Below the pieces are notes generated by a model that had not been told where the DNA came from, did no database searches, and worked only from the letters and a program-made list of their open reading frames with translations. DNA of 64,000 bases from Rhodopseudomonas palustris (GTDB lineage Bacteria; Pseudomonadota; Alphaproteobacteria; Rhizobiales; Xanthobacteraceae). Position 1 is the stretch's first letter, and every line of letters begins with the position of its first letter. The stretch covers positions 62,001 to 126,000 of the forward strand of contig NZ_QYYD01000011.1 in NCBI RefSeq assembly GCF_003591005.1. Reading direction: 5' to 3'. The translations under genes were made by a program, and so were the position numbers. Positions 46,019 to 54,347 of the stretch are shown in pieces.

Positions 46019-47068
46019 TTACTTCGCGCCGCTGACCGTGCGGATGACGCTGTTGATCGGCCGCGCATTGCTGGCGGTCGGCTGCTGCGCGGGCTGCACC
46101 TGCGCGTCGTATTCCGGCAGCGTCGTCACACGATCCTTGGCGGTAATGAACACCACCTTGTAGCCGCCGGCCTTGAGCTGGGAGAGCAGTTCGGGCAGCG
46201 CCTGTGCGGTCGACTTCTGGAAGTCGTGCATCAGGATGATGCCTTTGCCGGCCTTCTTCAGCTTGGTCATCACGCCGCTGATCAGCTGCTCCGGCTTGTG
46301 GATGCGGAAGTCCTCGGAGTCGATGTCGATCGAGAACGTCGCAATGTTGCGTTCGCCGAGATAGGCCTTCAGCTCCGGCGTCTGGCGCAACTGCGGGAAG
46401 CGAAAGAACGGCGAGGTCGGCTGGCCGGCGGCCAGCACGGTGCCGCTGATGCCCTTCTCGATCTCGGTCTTGGCCTCGGCGAACGGCTTGATCGCCAGAT
46501 TGACGTGCGACCAGGTGTGCGAGCCGACAGTGTGGCCGGCGGCCACGACCTGCTTGAGAATCGCCGGATGCCAGCTCGAATGCTTGCCGATCGGGAAGAA
46601 CACCGCCTTGACGCACTCGTTGGCGAGAGCAGTCAGCACCGCCGGCGTGTTCACCGGCCAAGGGCCGTCGTCGAACGTCAGCGCGACTTCGCCCGGCTCC
46701 AGGAAGTCGTAGTCGCGATACTGAGACAGACCGAGGCCCGGCCCGCCGGTGGTATCGATCTCGACGGTGCGCGAGATGCCGAGCGCATTGGGATTATTGC
46801 AAGCCTGCTGCGCCGGTCCGGGGACGGGCGCCGGCGCCGGCATCGTGGCGGGCTCCTTGGCGACGACCGGCTGGATCGGCGGCGCCGGCGACTTCGGCGC
46901 TTCTGAAGCGGGTGTCGGCCAGCGCGTTGCGATCGCTCCGGTGGTGAGCTCGGCGGATGCGGCCGCGGTCGGCGCGCTCGGAGCCGAGAAATAGGCGCGA
47001 CCCGCGCCGAGGCCGACCAGAACGGCCAGCGCACTGCAGCCGGCCGTCAACACCGCAACCCTACGCAT
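46019..47068 (-). CDS. Polysaccharide deacetylase (NodB-type), membrane-anchored
   Basis: Started at 47068, the 349-residue product has a signal or anchor segment (VAVLTAGCSALAVLVGLGAG) and a Pro/Ala-rich periplasmic spacer. The NodB domain (about 125-330) has the metal-site motifs LTFDDGPWPVNTP, GSHTWSHVNLA and FFRFPQLRQTP, then DIDSEDFR. Catalytic Asp and two His are all kept, so it should deacetylate a polysaccharide, possibly peptidoglycan or exopolysaccharide, in the periplasm. The C-terminal 25 residues are disordered. Confidence 0.92.
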   Translation of the reverse strand: MRRVAVLTAGCSALAVLVGLGAGRAYFSAPSAPTAAASAELTTGAIATRWPTPASEAPKSPAPPIQPVVAKEPATMPAPAPVPGPAQQACNNPNALGISRTVEIDTTGGPGLGLSQYRDYDFLEPGEVALTFDDGPWPVNTPAVLTALANECVKAVFFPIGKHSSWHPAILKQVVAAGHTVGSHTWSHVNLAIKPFAEAKTEIEKGISGTVLAAGQPTSPFFRFPQLRQTPELKAYLGERNIATFSIDIDSEDFRIHKPEQLISGVMTKLKKAGKGIILMHDFQKSTAQALPELLSQLKAGGYKVVFITAKDRVTTLPEYDAQVQPAQQPTASNARPINSVIRTVSGAK

Positions 47069-47147
47069 ACTCAACTCCCGAACATGATTGCCGCCAACCA
47101 GCGTCAACTTGCTCGCGAAATGGTTAAGCCGGGGTTTTTATTGTCGC

Positions 47148-47660
47148 TCAGCGACGTGCTTTTGTTCGTTTTCGCGGTGACTTCGGCGCTTTGACACGTG
47201 CGGAGCGGGCCGAAGGCTTCGTCGCAGCGGGGCGTTCGGCGGTGTCGCCGGGCTGCGCGGAGGCGTAGGACTGCCGCAAAGTATCAAGGCTGCTGCCGAT
47301 TTCCGCGACCTGATCGGACAGCTTCTTGGTCTCGTTGCGTTGCGCGGTGATCAGTTGCTCCAAGGTGCGGAGCTGATCCTGCACCGCCTGCAACTGATCG
47401 ATCGACTCCTGCTGAGACATTTCGAGGCCCTTGGCCTTTTCCATGATCTGTTCGGACGTCTGTGCGACGCGGACCTGTATCTGCCGGCCGGCGGCGACGC
47501 GGTCAGTCTCCGGCGTCATGCCGGTGGCCACTCGCCACAAGAAGATCGCGCCGATGCCGGAAACGATCAGGACCAATGCAGCCGCAGTGATCGCAATCGG
47601 CTGGGCTCCGATCGTGGACAACGCACGCGACCGGAAGTCTGACGGTGGAATCTCGGTCAT
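47148..47660 (-). CDS. Single-pass membrane protein with coiled coil
   Basis: The 170-residue product has one membrane helix near residues 21-43 (IAITAAALVLIVSGIGAIFL). A coiled coil of about 65 residues follows (VRVAQTSEQIMEKAKGLEMS, then DQLQAVQDQLRTLEQLITAQ). The tail is very basic and Lys/Arg-rich (RSARVKAPKSPRKRTKARR). No family was recognised. It faces the small MGTILEF gene, and a perfect CtrA box lies in the shared 172-base promoter region. Confidence 0.72.
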   Translation of the reverse strand: MTEIPPSDFRSRALSTIGAQPIAITAAALVLIVSGIGAIFLWRVATGMTPETDRVAAGRQIQVRVAQTSEQIMEKAKGLEMSQQESIDQLQAVQDQLRTLEQLITAQRNETKKLSDQVAEIGSSLDTLRQSYASAQPGDTAERPAATKPSARSARVKAPKSPRKRTKARR

Positions 47661-47756
47661 GGACGTCTAAAGCCTCGCGTCCGCGTGAAGTTCCCGCCCC
47701 ACAGGGAACAAATAGCATTTCGCGCGCGGCAGTTGCAACTGCCCATTCCGGCGACA

Positions 47757-47771
47757 TTAACAACGCATTAA
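47757..47771. promoter_or_regulatory. CtrA box in a divergent promoter
   Basis: TTAA-CAACGCA-TTAA(C), a perfect CtrA-type site, lies between the genes starting at 47660 (leftward) and 47833 (rightward), 97 and 61 bases from their start codons. Confidence 0.68.
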
Positions 47772-47832
47772 CCATAACGCGACTTAATGGCCCTGCATCA
47801 CACCAAATCAGGAAGGGCTGTGAGAGGTCGAT

Positions 47833-48033
47833 ATGGGCACCATCCTTGAATTCCCGGCAGACGCGTCGGCGCGGCGGTCGGGCTCAACCATGGTCCCGCC
47901 CCCGGGCCACCGCGCGACAGTGGTGATCCTTCCGGTCGTGCGGATCGAGCGTCATGCTCCCTCGCAGGACGGCCGCGGACCGGAGCAGGGCGATACGCCG
48001 CCGCGCCGTCGCCGTCGCCGCGCCCGGTCCTGA
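47833..48033 (+). CDS. Small conserved-looking protein (66 residues)
   Basis: ATG at 47833 follows a GAGAGG ribosome binding site and gives a protein starting MGTILEFPADASARRSG. It has a central TVVILPVVRIERH strand and a basic Arg-rich C-terminus. I recall similar small proteins in Bradyrhizobium relatives, but cannot name a family. It ends 13 bases before the lipoprotein start, so the two are probably co-transcribed from the promoter with the CtrA box. Confidence 0.5.
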   Translation: MGTILEFPADASARRSGSTMVPPPGHRATVVILPVVRIERHAPSQDGRGPEQGDTPPRRRRRRARS

Positions 48034-48046
48034 ACTGACCGAAGCG

Positions 48047-48823
48047 ATGGGTGCGACTCGTCACGATACCCTGATCGGTGGCGATCGCGTCCTGCGTGCA
48101 GCAACGATGCTCGCGGCACTCTGTGTGACACTCGGCGGCTGCGCGGGCGGTGATTTCGGCCGGACCCGTGGGGACTTCGTCACCGACGACATGCACCGCT
48201 GGATCGGCATCGAGGCGACCGGCAGCGTCGGCGCCCGGCCGTCGGATTTCCAACTCACCGACGACGAGCGCACGCTGCGCGACATGGCCTATCCGCTGAT
48301 CGAGCCGCCGCGCTCGCGGCCGGCGTGGAAGACCGTGTTCGGCGACTACCAGCCGATCGCCGCGCCGTGGCGGCAATCGCCGCCGTTCGACCGCAGCGCC
48401 TACGGCAAGATGCTGGTCGACGAGCCGCATCGCTCGCACGCCTCGCGCTACGCCGCGCTGAACGAAGACATCCGCAACGACCTCACCCGCTTCGAGCCGT
48501 TCAAGTTCACCGCGATGCGCGTCGTGGAGATGGACCGCAAGCGCGCGGCGGCGCTGAAATACGTCTCGGATCTGTCGCCCCGCGAACGCGCCGACGCGAT
48601 CGGCCGGATGGAAGAGAACGCCCTGATCATTCAATGGGTGCAGCAATGCCTGCACCAGCGCGCCTCATCCTATCGCTGGGCGCTGGAGCGCCTGGTGATC
48701 ATGGCGCCCGATGGGGTCGCGGCCGACGCCGATCGCCTGATCGCGGAGTTGGAAGTGCAGGCCGCGAACCTCGCGCTTCCGGCGGGGCCGGCGCGGGGGC
48801 ATGTGCTGGTGTCGAAGGGGTAA
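48047..48823 (+). CDS. Putative lipoprotein
   Basis: Started at 48047 the product has 258 residues. After a short basic stretch, the hydrophobic segment AATMLAALCVTLGGCAGG ends in a lipobox (LGGC), so it is probably anchored by a lipidated cysteine. The mature part begins acidic and is largely helical, with DLTRFEPFKFTAMRVVEMDR and LIIQWVQQCLHQRASSYRWA. No family was recognised. A start a few residues before the lipobox (MLAALC) is also possible. Confidence 0.7.
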   Translation: MGATRHDTLIGGDRVLRAATMLAALCVTLGGCAGGDFGRTRGDFVTDDMHRWIGIEATGSVGARPSDFQLTDDERTLRDMAYPLIEPPRSRPAWKTVFGDYQPIAAPWRQSPPFDRSAYGKMLVDEPHRSHASRYAALNEDIRNDLTRFEPFKFTAMRVVEMDRKRAAALKYVSDLSPRERADAIGRMEENALIIQWVQQCLHQRASSYRWALERLVIMAPDGVAADADRLIAELEVQAANLALPAGPARGHVLVSKG

Positions 48824-49173
48824 CGAGAGCGCACTGCGCGCGTTCTCCTCACACGAGCGTCAGCGCGCGTTGACGCAAGCACTCTCCGAGCGGCGAAGCG
48901 CTCATGAAATCGACTACATATCAACGCGTCATGCCCGGGCTTGTCCCGGGCATCCACGCCTTTGCAGTGGCGGCCTTCAGGAAAAGGCGTGGATGGCCGG
49001 GACAAGCCCGGCCATGACGGAGGCGGAGTTGTTAGTTAGGCGTGCCGGAGGGAGGGGCGGCGAAGACGCGCAAGGCCGTGTCGGCGCAAAGTCATAACAA
49101 CGTAGTTCGTGTTCCGGCGGCCGTGGGCACGCTTCGCTTTGCCCACCCTACGACTAAGGCGATCATGACTTCG
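48824..49173. other. Repeat-bearing intergenic region
   Basis: This 350-base gap between convergent genes holds a family A repeat (48928-49018). It also has a GTGGGCACGCTTCGCTTTGC/CCACCCTACG segment around 49123-49152 of a type I recall as repeated in Bradyrhizobium relatives (one copy here). No gene is supported. Confidence 0.5.
48928..49018. repeat. Family A palindromic repeat
   Basis: GTCATGCCCGGGCTTGTCCC ... GGCGTGGATGGCCGGGACAA ... GGCCATGAC, same orientation as the copies at 44676 and 61308 but without the GAGCCTG outer ends. Confidence 0.87.
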
Positions 49174-49719
49174 CTACCGGCTCCGGCTGCACCTTGCAGA
49201 ATTCAGCGCCGCGCGGGCCTGGCTCATCATGCCGGGCTCCGACGCCAGCGCCTTCATCACGATCAGGCCGGTCGTCGTCGGCGAGTCGATGATCAGGCGG
49301 TCGGCGGCGGTGACGTCTTCGTCTTCCGGCAGATTGCCGTGCTGCTCGGCGGTCATCAGGTCGAGCTCGATCACCTTGCGACCGGCGGAACGATCGTTGA
49401 TCGCATAGTAAGCGATCTCGCTGCGGGTGTAGAACGACACCGCGGTGTAGGCCGGGCTGACCGGCACCGTCAGCTTCAGCGGTCCGTTCGACAGATCGTA
49501 GCGGCAGACGGCGACCGCGAAGGCTGGATCGAGAAACGGCAGCGGTGCATTAGCGGGCGAGATCTCGGGAAGCTGCGAAACCTGGTTGACCTGGGTCAGC
49601 GGCATCAGCCGCGCATAGGCGTCCTGGCTGGCTATTCGCGGCAGCGCCAGAACGCTGACCAGATGCACGATGCCGCCCAGCACGAGTCCGGCGATGATCG
49701 TGGCGAGAAAACGGATCAT
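49174..49719 (-). CDS. DUF1254-type membrane-anchored protein
   Basis: Started at 49719 the product has 181 residues: one N-terminal membrane helix (FLATIIAGLVLGGIVHLVSV) and a periplasmic domain with YARLMPLTQVNQVSQLPEI and the family-like DPAFAVAVCRYDLSNGPLKL and VSFYTRSEIAYYAINDR. In most bacteria DUF1254 is fused to DUF1214 in one chain; here the two are separate genes overlapping by four bases. Function unknown. Confidence 0.82.
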   Translation of the reverse strand: MIRFLATIIAGLVLGGIVHLVSVLALPRIASQDAYARLMPLTQVNQVSQLPEISPANAPLPFLDPAFAVAVCRYDLSNGPLKLTVPVSPAYTAVSFYTRSEIAYYAINDRSAGRKVIELDLMTAEQHGNLPEDEDVTAADRLIIDSPTTTGLIVMKALASEPGMMSQARAALNSARCSRSR

Positions 49720-50294
49720 GGGCAGCCGACCGTGGTGATCGCCGGCATCGGCGCGTCGCGCTGGGTGCGGGTGGCGACACCGACCGGGGTGTCGTACAGC
49801 CGCAGCATCAGGATGTAGCGATCGACGCCGCCGGTCGGCAGCCAATTGCCGGCGCGCGACCGCGCGGCAACGCGGATCTTGAATTCGCCGTCGGCGGAGC
49901 GGACGATTTCCTGGCTGGTGAAGCCGTAGCGCTCCACGCTGTTGGCGATCAGCGCGCCGCGCGGATCGTACAGCGTCAGCGTCCAGAACCGCGCCGGCGG
50001 CGTGACGCCGCTGACCTCGACGTCGCAGCGGCCGTCGAGCGCGCGCTTGTTGTCATCGGCGGTCGCAATGAAGGCGATGCCGTCGCCGGCGCCGATCGGC
50101 AGTTCGCCGCTGCGTGCGATCGAGGCGCGGGCATAGGGATCGATCTCGGCGGTGCCGGCGCGTGGCCGCGCGGTCCAGGCGCCGATCGTCAGCGTGCCGA
50201 AATCGGTGCCGCGGGTCGCCGTCATCCAGGTGGCGCCGACGCCGACGCCCGCGGCGATGATCAGCGCCAGCAAAGTGAAGAAGATCAGGCGCAC
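49716..50294 (-). CDS. DUF1214-type membrane-anchored protein
   Basis: GTG at 50294, preceded by AAGGACGAG, gives 192 residues; the longer open frame adds an Arg-rich run that is not part of the protein. One N-terminal helix (LIFFTLLALIIAAGVGVGAT) anchors a beta-rich domain with ARFWTLTLYDPRGALIANSV and GVDRYILMLRLYDTPVG, the DUF1214 signature. It is translated just ahead of, and coupled to, the DUF1254 gene, so the two halves probably assemble in the periplasm. Confidence 0.85.
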   Translation of the reverse strand: MRLIFFTLLALIIAAGVGVGATWMTATRGTDFGTLTIGAWTARPRAGTAEIDPYARASIARSGELPIGAGDGIAFIATADDNKRALDGRCDVEVSGVTPPARFWTLTLYDPRGALIANSVERYGFTSQEIVRSADGEFKIRVAARSRAGNWLPTGGVDRYILMLRLYDTPVGVATRTQRDAPMPAITTVGCP

Positions 50295-50325
50295 GTTGCA
50301 CTCGTCCTTGCGCTTGCCGCGGCCG

Positions 50326-52593
50326 TCAATTCTTGCGCGGCGCCGTCGCCGGCGCGCCATCGGTGGCCGAGGCGAAGCTGTCCGGATAGCCGACGGAGTT
50401 CGACGACACCGGCTTGCCGGGCTCGGCCTTGTCCATCTCCTTGGCGGCGTCGTCGAGCATTTTCTCGACCCGTACCAGGATGTCGGCGCCCTTTCGTGTC
50501 AAGACAGGCGGTGGCGCAGGCTTGTTATCGTCGTCGGATGCGCGGGCATTGGCCTGGGCCGGCGAGGCTGGCAGCTTGGTGCCCATGCCGACGCCGGCGA
50601 GTTCTTTCACCTCGACGCCCTGATGCGCCACCAGCATGATGTCGTGCCAGGTCTGCGCCGGCAGCGAACCGCCGGTCATGCGGTTGGTCGGCGAGTAGTC
50701 GTCGTTGCCATACCACACCGCGCAGCTGAAGTTGCCGGTGTAGCCGACGAACCAGGCGTCGCGATAGGCGTTGGTGGTACCGGTCTTGCCCGCGGTCGGA
50801 ATGCCGTCGAGCGCGGCGCGGCGCGCGGTGCCCTCGCTGACCACGTGGCTCATCATGCCGGCCATGTCGGCCGCGACCGAAGCCGGAATTGCCTGCTTCT
50901 GCTTCGGGCCGTCGCGATCGAACCGCCACACCAGATCGCCGGCGCCGGTGCGGACTTCGAGCACGGCATGCGGCGTCGGCGCCTTGCCCTTGTTGGGGAA
51001 GGTCGCATAGGCGACGGCGTGTTCCAGCACGGTCACTTCGGTCGAGCCGATCGGCAGCGATGGCGTGTCGATCAGCGGCGCCTTGATGCCGAAGCGGCGC
51101 GCGACCTCGATGATCTTGGCGCGGCCGGCTTTCGGCCCGGCCTTGCCGCCGAGCGTGATCGACAGCTTCACCGGCACGACGTTGATCGAGCGGGTGATCG
51201 CCTGGGTCAGCGTCACCGAGCCGGAATAAGAGTGGCCGTAATTCTGCGGGCACCAATTGCCGATGCACACCGGACCATCGACCACGATCGAGGTCGGCTT
51301 GAAGCCGTTGAGCAGCGCGGTCGTGTACACATAGGGCTTGAATGACGAGCCGGGTTGGCGAAGGGCGTCGACCGCGCGGTTGAACTGGCTGGAGCCGTAG
51401 TCGCGGCCCCCGACCATCGCGCGCACGCCGCCGTCGAGATCCGACACCACGGTCGCCGCTTGCGTTGCATGATAATCGCGGCCGAACTGGCGGAGCTGGT
51501 TTTCGATCGCGCCTTCGGCGGCGCGCTGCACGTTCATGTCGATCGTGGTACGGACCACGAAGACTCGCTCGGTGTAGGACTTCGGAAACGTGTCGACGAC
51601 CTTGCGGACTTCGTCGAACGCCCAGTCGAGATAGTAATTCGGCGAATTCTCGTCACGGCGGTCAACCACCGAAGCTGGATTGCGTCGGGCACCGAACACC
51701 TGACCTTCGGTCATGAACCCGGCGTCGACCAGATTGTCGAGCACGACGTTGGCGCGGGCGCGCGCGGCGGGCAGGTTGATGTGCGGGGCGAACTTGGTCG
51801 GCGCCTTGAACAGGCCGGCCAGCATCGCAGCCTCGGCGAGGTTCACGTCGCGCACCGACTTGTTGAAGTAGAAATGCGCCGCGCCGTCGGCGCCGAAGGT
51901 GCCGCCGCCCATATAGGCGCGGTCGAGATACAGCTTGAGGATCTCGTTCTTGCTCAACCGGGTCTCCAGCCAGATCGCCAGGAACGCCTCGTTGACCTTG
52001 CGCTCGAGCGTGCGCTCGTTCGACAGGAACAGATTCTTGGCGAGCTGCTGGGTGATCGACGAGCCGCCCTGGCGCACGCCGCCGGCCTGCGCGTTGGTCA
52101 CCAGCGCGCGGGCGGTGCCGGCGACGTCGATGCCGAAATGGTCGTAGAAGCGGCGGTCTTCGGTGGCGAGCGTCGCCTTGATCAGGTTGTCGGGGAAGTC
52201 TTCGAGCGGAATCGAATCGTTATGCTTGATGCCGCGGCTGCCGATCGGGTTGCCGTAACGGTCGAGGAACGTCACCGCGAGGTCGGACTTCTTCAGCCAG
52301 TCCTCGTCGGTGGTCTCGCGGAACGCCGGCTGGGCCAGCGCCAGCAGCACGAGCAGGCCGCCGGCGCCCATGGTGGCGGCTTCCGACAGCGGCTCGATGA
52401 ACACCCAGCGCTTCCAGTGACCGACATAGAACCGGTCCATGAAGGTGGCGAAGCGTTCCCACAATTCGCGAATGCCGGCCGCGGAGGAGAACAGCGTCGA
52501 GTCGAGCCGGGCGTCGAGGTCCAGAAACCAGTTCCGGATGCGCTGCATGAAGTTGTCTGGCAGAATCTTCGGCACCGGGTTTCGACCAATCAC
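50326..52593 (-). CDS. mrcA: Penicillin-binding protein 1A (bifunctional peptidoglycan synthase)
   Basis: The 755-residue product polymerises and cross-links peptidoglycan. After a cytoplasmic leader of 70 residues and a membrane helix at about 75-95, the glycosyltransferase (GT51) domain shows EDRRFYDHFGID and SSITQQLAKNLFLS. The transpeptidase domain shows the three active-site motifs: S-x-x-K in GSSFKPYVY, SxN in TRSINVVPV and KTG in AGKTGTTNAYRD. The GTG start at 52593 lacks a good ribosome binding site; ATG at 52548 is an alternative. A Pro/Ala/Asp-rich tail of about 100 residues ends the protein. Confidence 0.96.
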   Translation of the reverse strand: MIGRNPVPKILPDNFMQRIRNWFLDLDARLDSTLFSSAAGIRELWERFATFMDRFYVGHWKRWVFIEPLSEAATMGAGGLLVLLALAQPAFRETTDEDWLKKSDLAVTFLDRYGNPIGSRGIKHNDSIPLEDFPDNLIKATLATEDRRFYDHFGIDVAGTARALVTNAQAGGVRQGGSSITQQLAKNLFLSNERTLERKVNEAFLAIWLETRLSKNEILKLYLDRAYMGGGTFGADGAAHFYFNKSVRDVNLAEAAMLAGLFKAPTKFAPHINLPAARARANVVLDNLVDAGFMTEGQVFGARRNPASVVDRRDENSPNYYLDWAFDEVRKVVDTFPKSYTERVFVVRTTIDMNVQRAAEGAIENQLRQFGRDYHATQAATVVSDLDGGVRAMVGGRDYGSSQFNRAVDALRQPGSSFKPYVYTTALLNGFKPTSIVVDGPVCIGNWCPQNYGHSYSGSVTLTQAITRSINVVPVKLSITLGGKAGPKAGRAKIIEVARRFGIKAPLIDTPSLPIGSTEVTVLEHAVAYATFPNKGKAPTPHAVLEVRTGAGDLVWRFDRDGPKQKQAIPASVAADMAGMMSHVVSEGTARRAALDGIPTAGKTGTTNAYRDAWFVGYTGNFSCAVWYGNDDYSPTNRMTGGSLPAQTWHDIMLVAHQGVEVKELAGVGMGTKLPASPAQANARASDDDNKPAPPPVLTRKGADILVRVEKMLDDAAKEMDKAEPGKPVSSNSVGYPDSFASATDGAPATAPRKN

Positions 52594-52848
52594 GTATGAC
52601 GCCGGGCCGGCGCCTCAATCTGTCTTGCGGCAGGGTTGCGGCAAACCGAAGGCGCTTGAAGCCGTTCTGGAGAATCCTCGTTCTTGTAGCCGAGAGCCGG
52701 CCATAAACCAATGGTCGCGCAGGGATTTTTCAGCAAAGCGGCGGCCCGGCCACAGCTTTCAGACCAGCCACCCGGGCTAACCGCTTGCGCCGTCGGCGTT
52801 ACTCCCCCTAGAACCATTTTTTGACAGCACGGAAGCACCCCGACCGGC

Positions 52849-53361
52849 ATGACCGCAGCCCGCAAGAAGATCTCCGACCAGGACGGTTTCTTCTGGAAAA
52901 CCAAAACCTTGGAAGAGATGTCCGCGGCCGAATGGGAGAGCCTGTGCGACGGCTGCGCGCGCTGCTGCCTGGAGAAACTCGAAGACGAGGAGACCGGGCG
53001 GATCTACTTTACCCATGTCGGCTGCCGGTTGCTCGATGGGCAGGCGTGCGCGTGTCACGACTACGCGAACCGGTCGGAGCGGGTGCCGGACTGCGTGCGG
53101 CTGACGCCGCAGACCGTGCGCGAGTTGACCTGGCTGCCGCCGAGCTGCGGCTACAAGCTGGTAGCCGAGGGGCGCGACCTGTACTGGTGGCATCCGCTGA
53201 TCTCGGGTGATCCGAACACCGTGCACGACGCCGGCGTCTCGGTGCGCGGCCGCGTCGAGGCGAGCGAGACCGAGATTTCGGTCGAGCAACTCGAAGATCA
53301 CATCGTGTCCTGGCCGGCCTTGCTGCCGAAACGGGCGAAGCTGAAGAAGCGGCCGACGTAA
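52849..53361 (+). CDS. YcgN/UPF0260 cysteine-cluster protein
   Basis: The 170-residue product has the UPF0260 pattern: [20 protein letters not shown], the clustered cysteines [14 protein letters not shown], then [18 protein letters not shown] and [12 protein letters not shown], and the WWHPLISGD tail. Eight cysteines in four groups suggest an iron-sulfur or zinc site. Function is unproven. It is divergent from the PBP1A gene (255 bases apart) and followed by the permease gene 45 bases later. Confidence 0.93.
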   Translation: MTAARKKISDQDGFFWKTKTLEEMSAAEWESLCDGCARCCLEKLEDEETGRIYFTHVGCRLLDGQACACHDYANRSERVPDCVRLTPQTVRELTWLPPSCGYKLVAEGRDLYWWHPLISGDPNTVHDAGVSVRGRVEASETEISVEQLEDHIVSWPALLPKRAKLKKRPT

Positions 53362-53406
53362 CGGCGGCGCCCGCGCCGGCGCCCTCCGGCGGCTGGAAGG
53401 ACCATA

Positions 53407-54153
53407 ATGACTGCCTTGATCATTCTTGCTGTAGCCGGGTTGTGGGCCGGGATGCAGAACACGCTCGCGGGCGGCGGCTCGTTCGTCACACTGCCGGCGC
53501 TGCTGCTGACCGGGCTGTCGCCGCTGGCGGCCAACATCACTTCGACGGTCGCGCTGTTTCCCGGACAAATGGCTTCAGGGTTCGCGGGTCGCTCGATGGT
53601 GCTCGGCGTCGGGCGGCTGTCGTTTCGCTGGCTGATCGTCATCAGCCTCGTCGGCGGCGCCGTCGGCGCATTGCTGCTGCTGATCACGCCGCCCACGATC
53701 TTTGCCAAGATGATTCCGTGGCTGGTGCTGTTCGCCACCGGGGTGTTCGCATGGGGCAGCTTCGTCCGCACCGCACGAGCGGAGCCGGCCAAGATCAATG
53801 TCGGGATGCTCGGCGCCATTCAGTTCGTGATCGCGATCTATGGCGGTTACTTCGGCGGCGGCATCGGCTTTCTGATGATGGCGGCCCTGTCGGTCGCCGG
53901 CATGCACGCGCGCAACGCCGGGGCCACCAAGAACGCGCTCGCTGCGGCGATGAATGCGTCCGCGGTTGCGATGTTCGCGCTGTCACCGGAGGTGCAATGG
54001 GTGGAGGCCGGCGTGCTCGCTGTGTCATCCACGGTCGGCTATCTGGCCGGCGTCTGGGTGCTGCGTCGCATCAACGAGAAGGCGCTGCGCATCGGCGTCG
54101 TCATCCTCGGCGTCGCGCTGACGATCGGGCTGTTCTGGCGGCAATTATCATAA
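53407..54153 (+). CDS. TauE/SafE-type sulfite/organosulfonate exporter family permease
   Basis: The 248-residue product is entirely hydrophobic, with about eight membrane helices and the two inverted family repeats: LWAGMQNTLAGGGSFVTLPA in the first half and FGGGIGFLMMAALSVAGMHA in the second. This is the TSUP (TauE/SafE) family, whose members move sulfur-containing or other small anions. Substrate unknown here. Only 45 bases separate it from the YcgN-like gene, so they may be co-transcribed. Confidence 0.92.
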   Translation: MTALIILAVAGLWAGMQNTLAGGGSFVTLPALLLTGLSPLAANITSTVALFPGQMASGFAGRSMVLGVGRLSFRWLIVISLVGGAVGALLLLITPPTIFAKMIPWLVLFATGVFAWGSFVRTARAEPAKINVGMLGAIQFVIAIYGGYFGGGIGFLMMAALSVAGMHARNAGATKNALAAAMNASAVAMFALSPEVQWVEAGVLAVSSTVGYLAGVWVLRRINEKALRIGVVILGVALTIGLFWRQLS

Positions 54154-54347
54154 CCCAATTGGCCGCTTGCGCGGTCGGTGCCGATCGCGCTGATACCGCG
54201 CTTCCGCTCAGCGGCGCGATGCAAACCGCTCGCGCTTCAGATGTTACTTGCCGAATTTCCGCGCTGCATGCTATGAAGCAGCATTGATACTATTCATTCG
54301 TTAGTCTTGCGTGCACGCCAGGTCGTCCAGCCGATTGCAAAGGGGCA

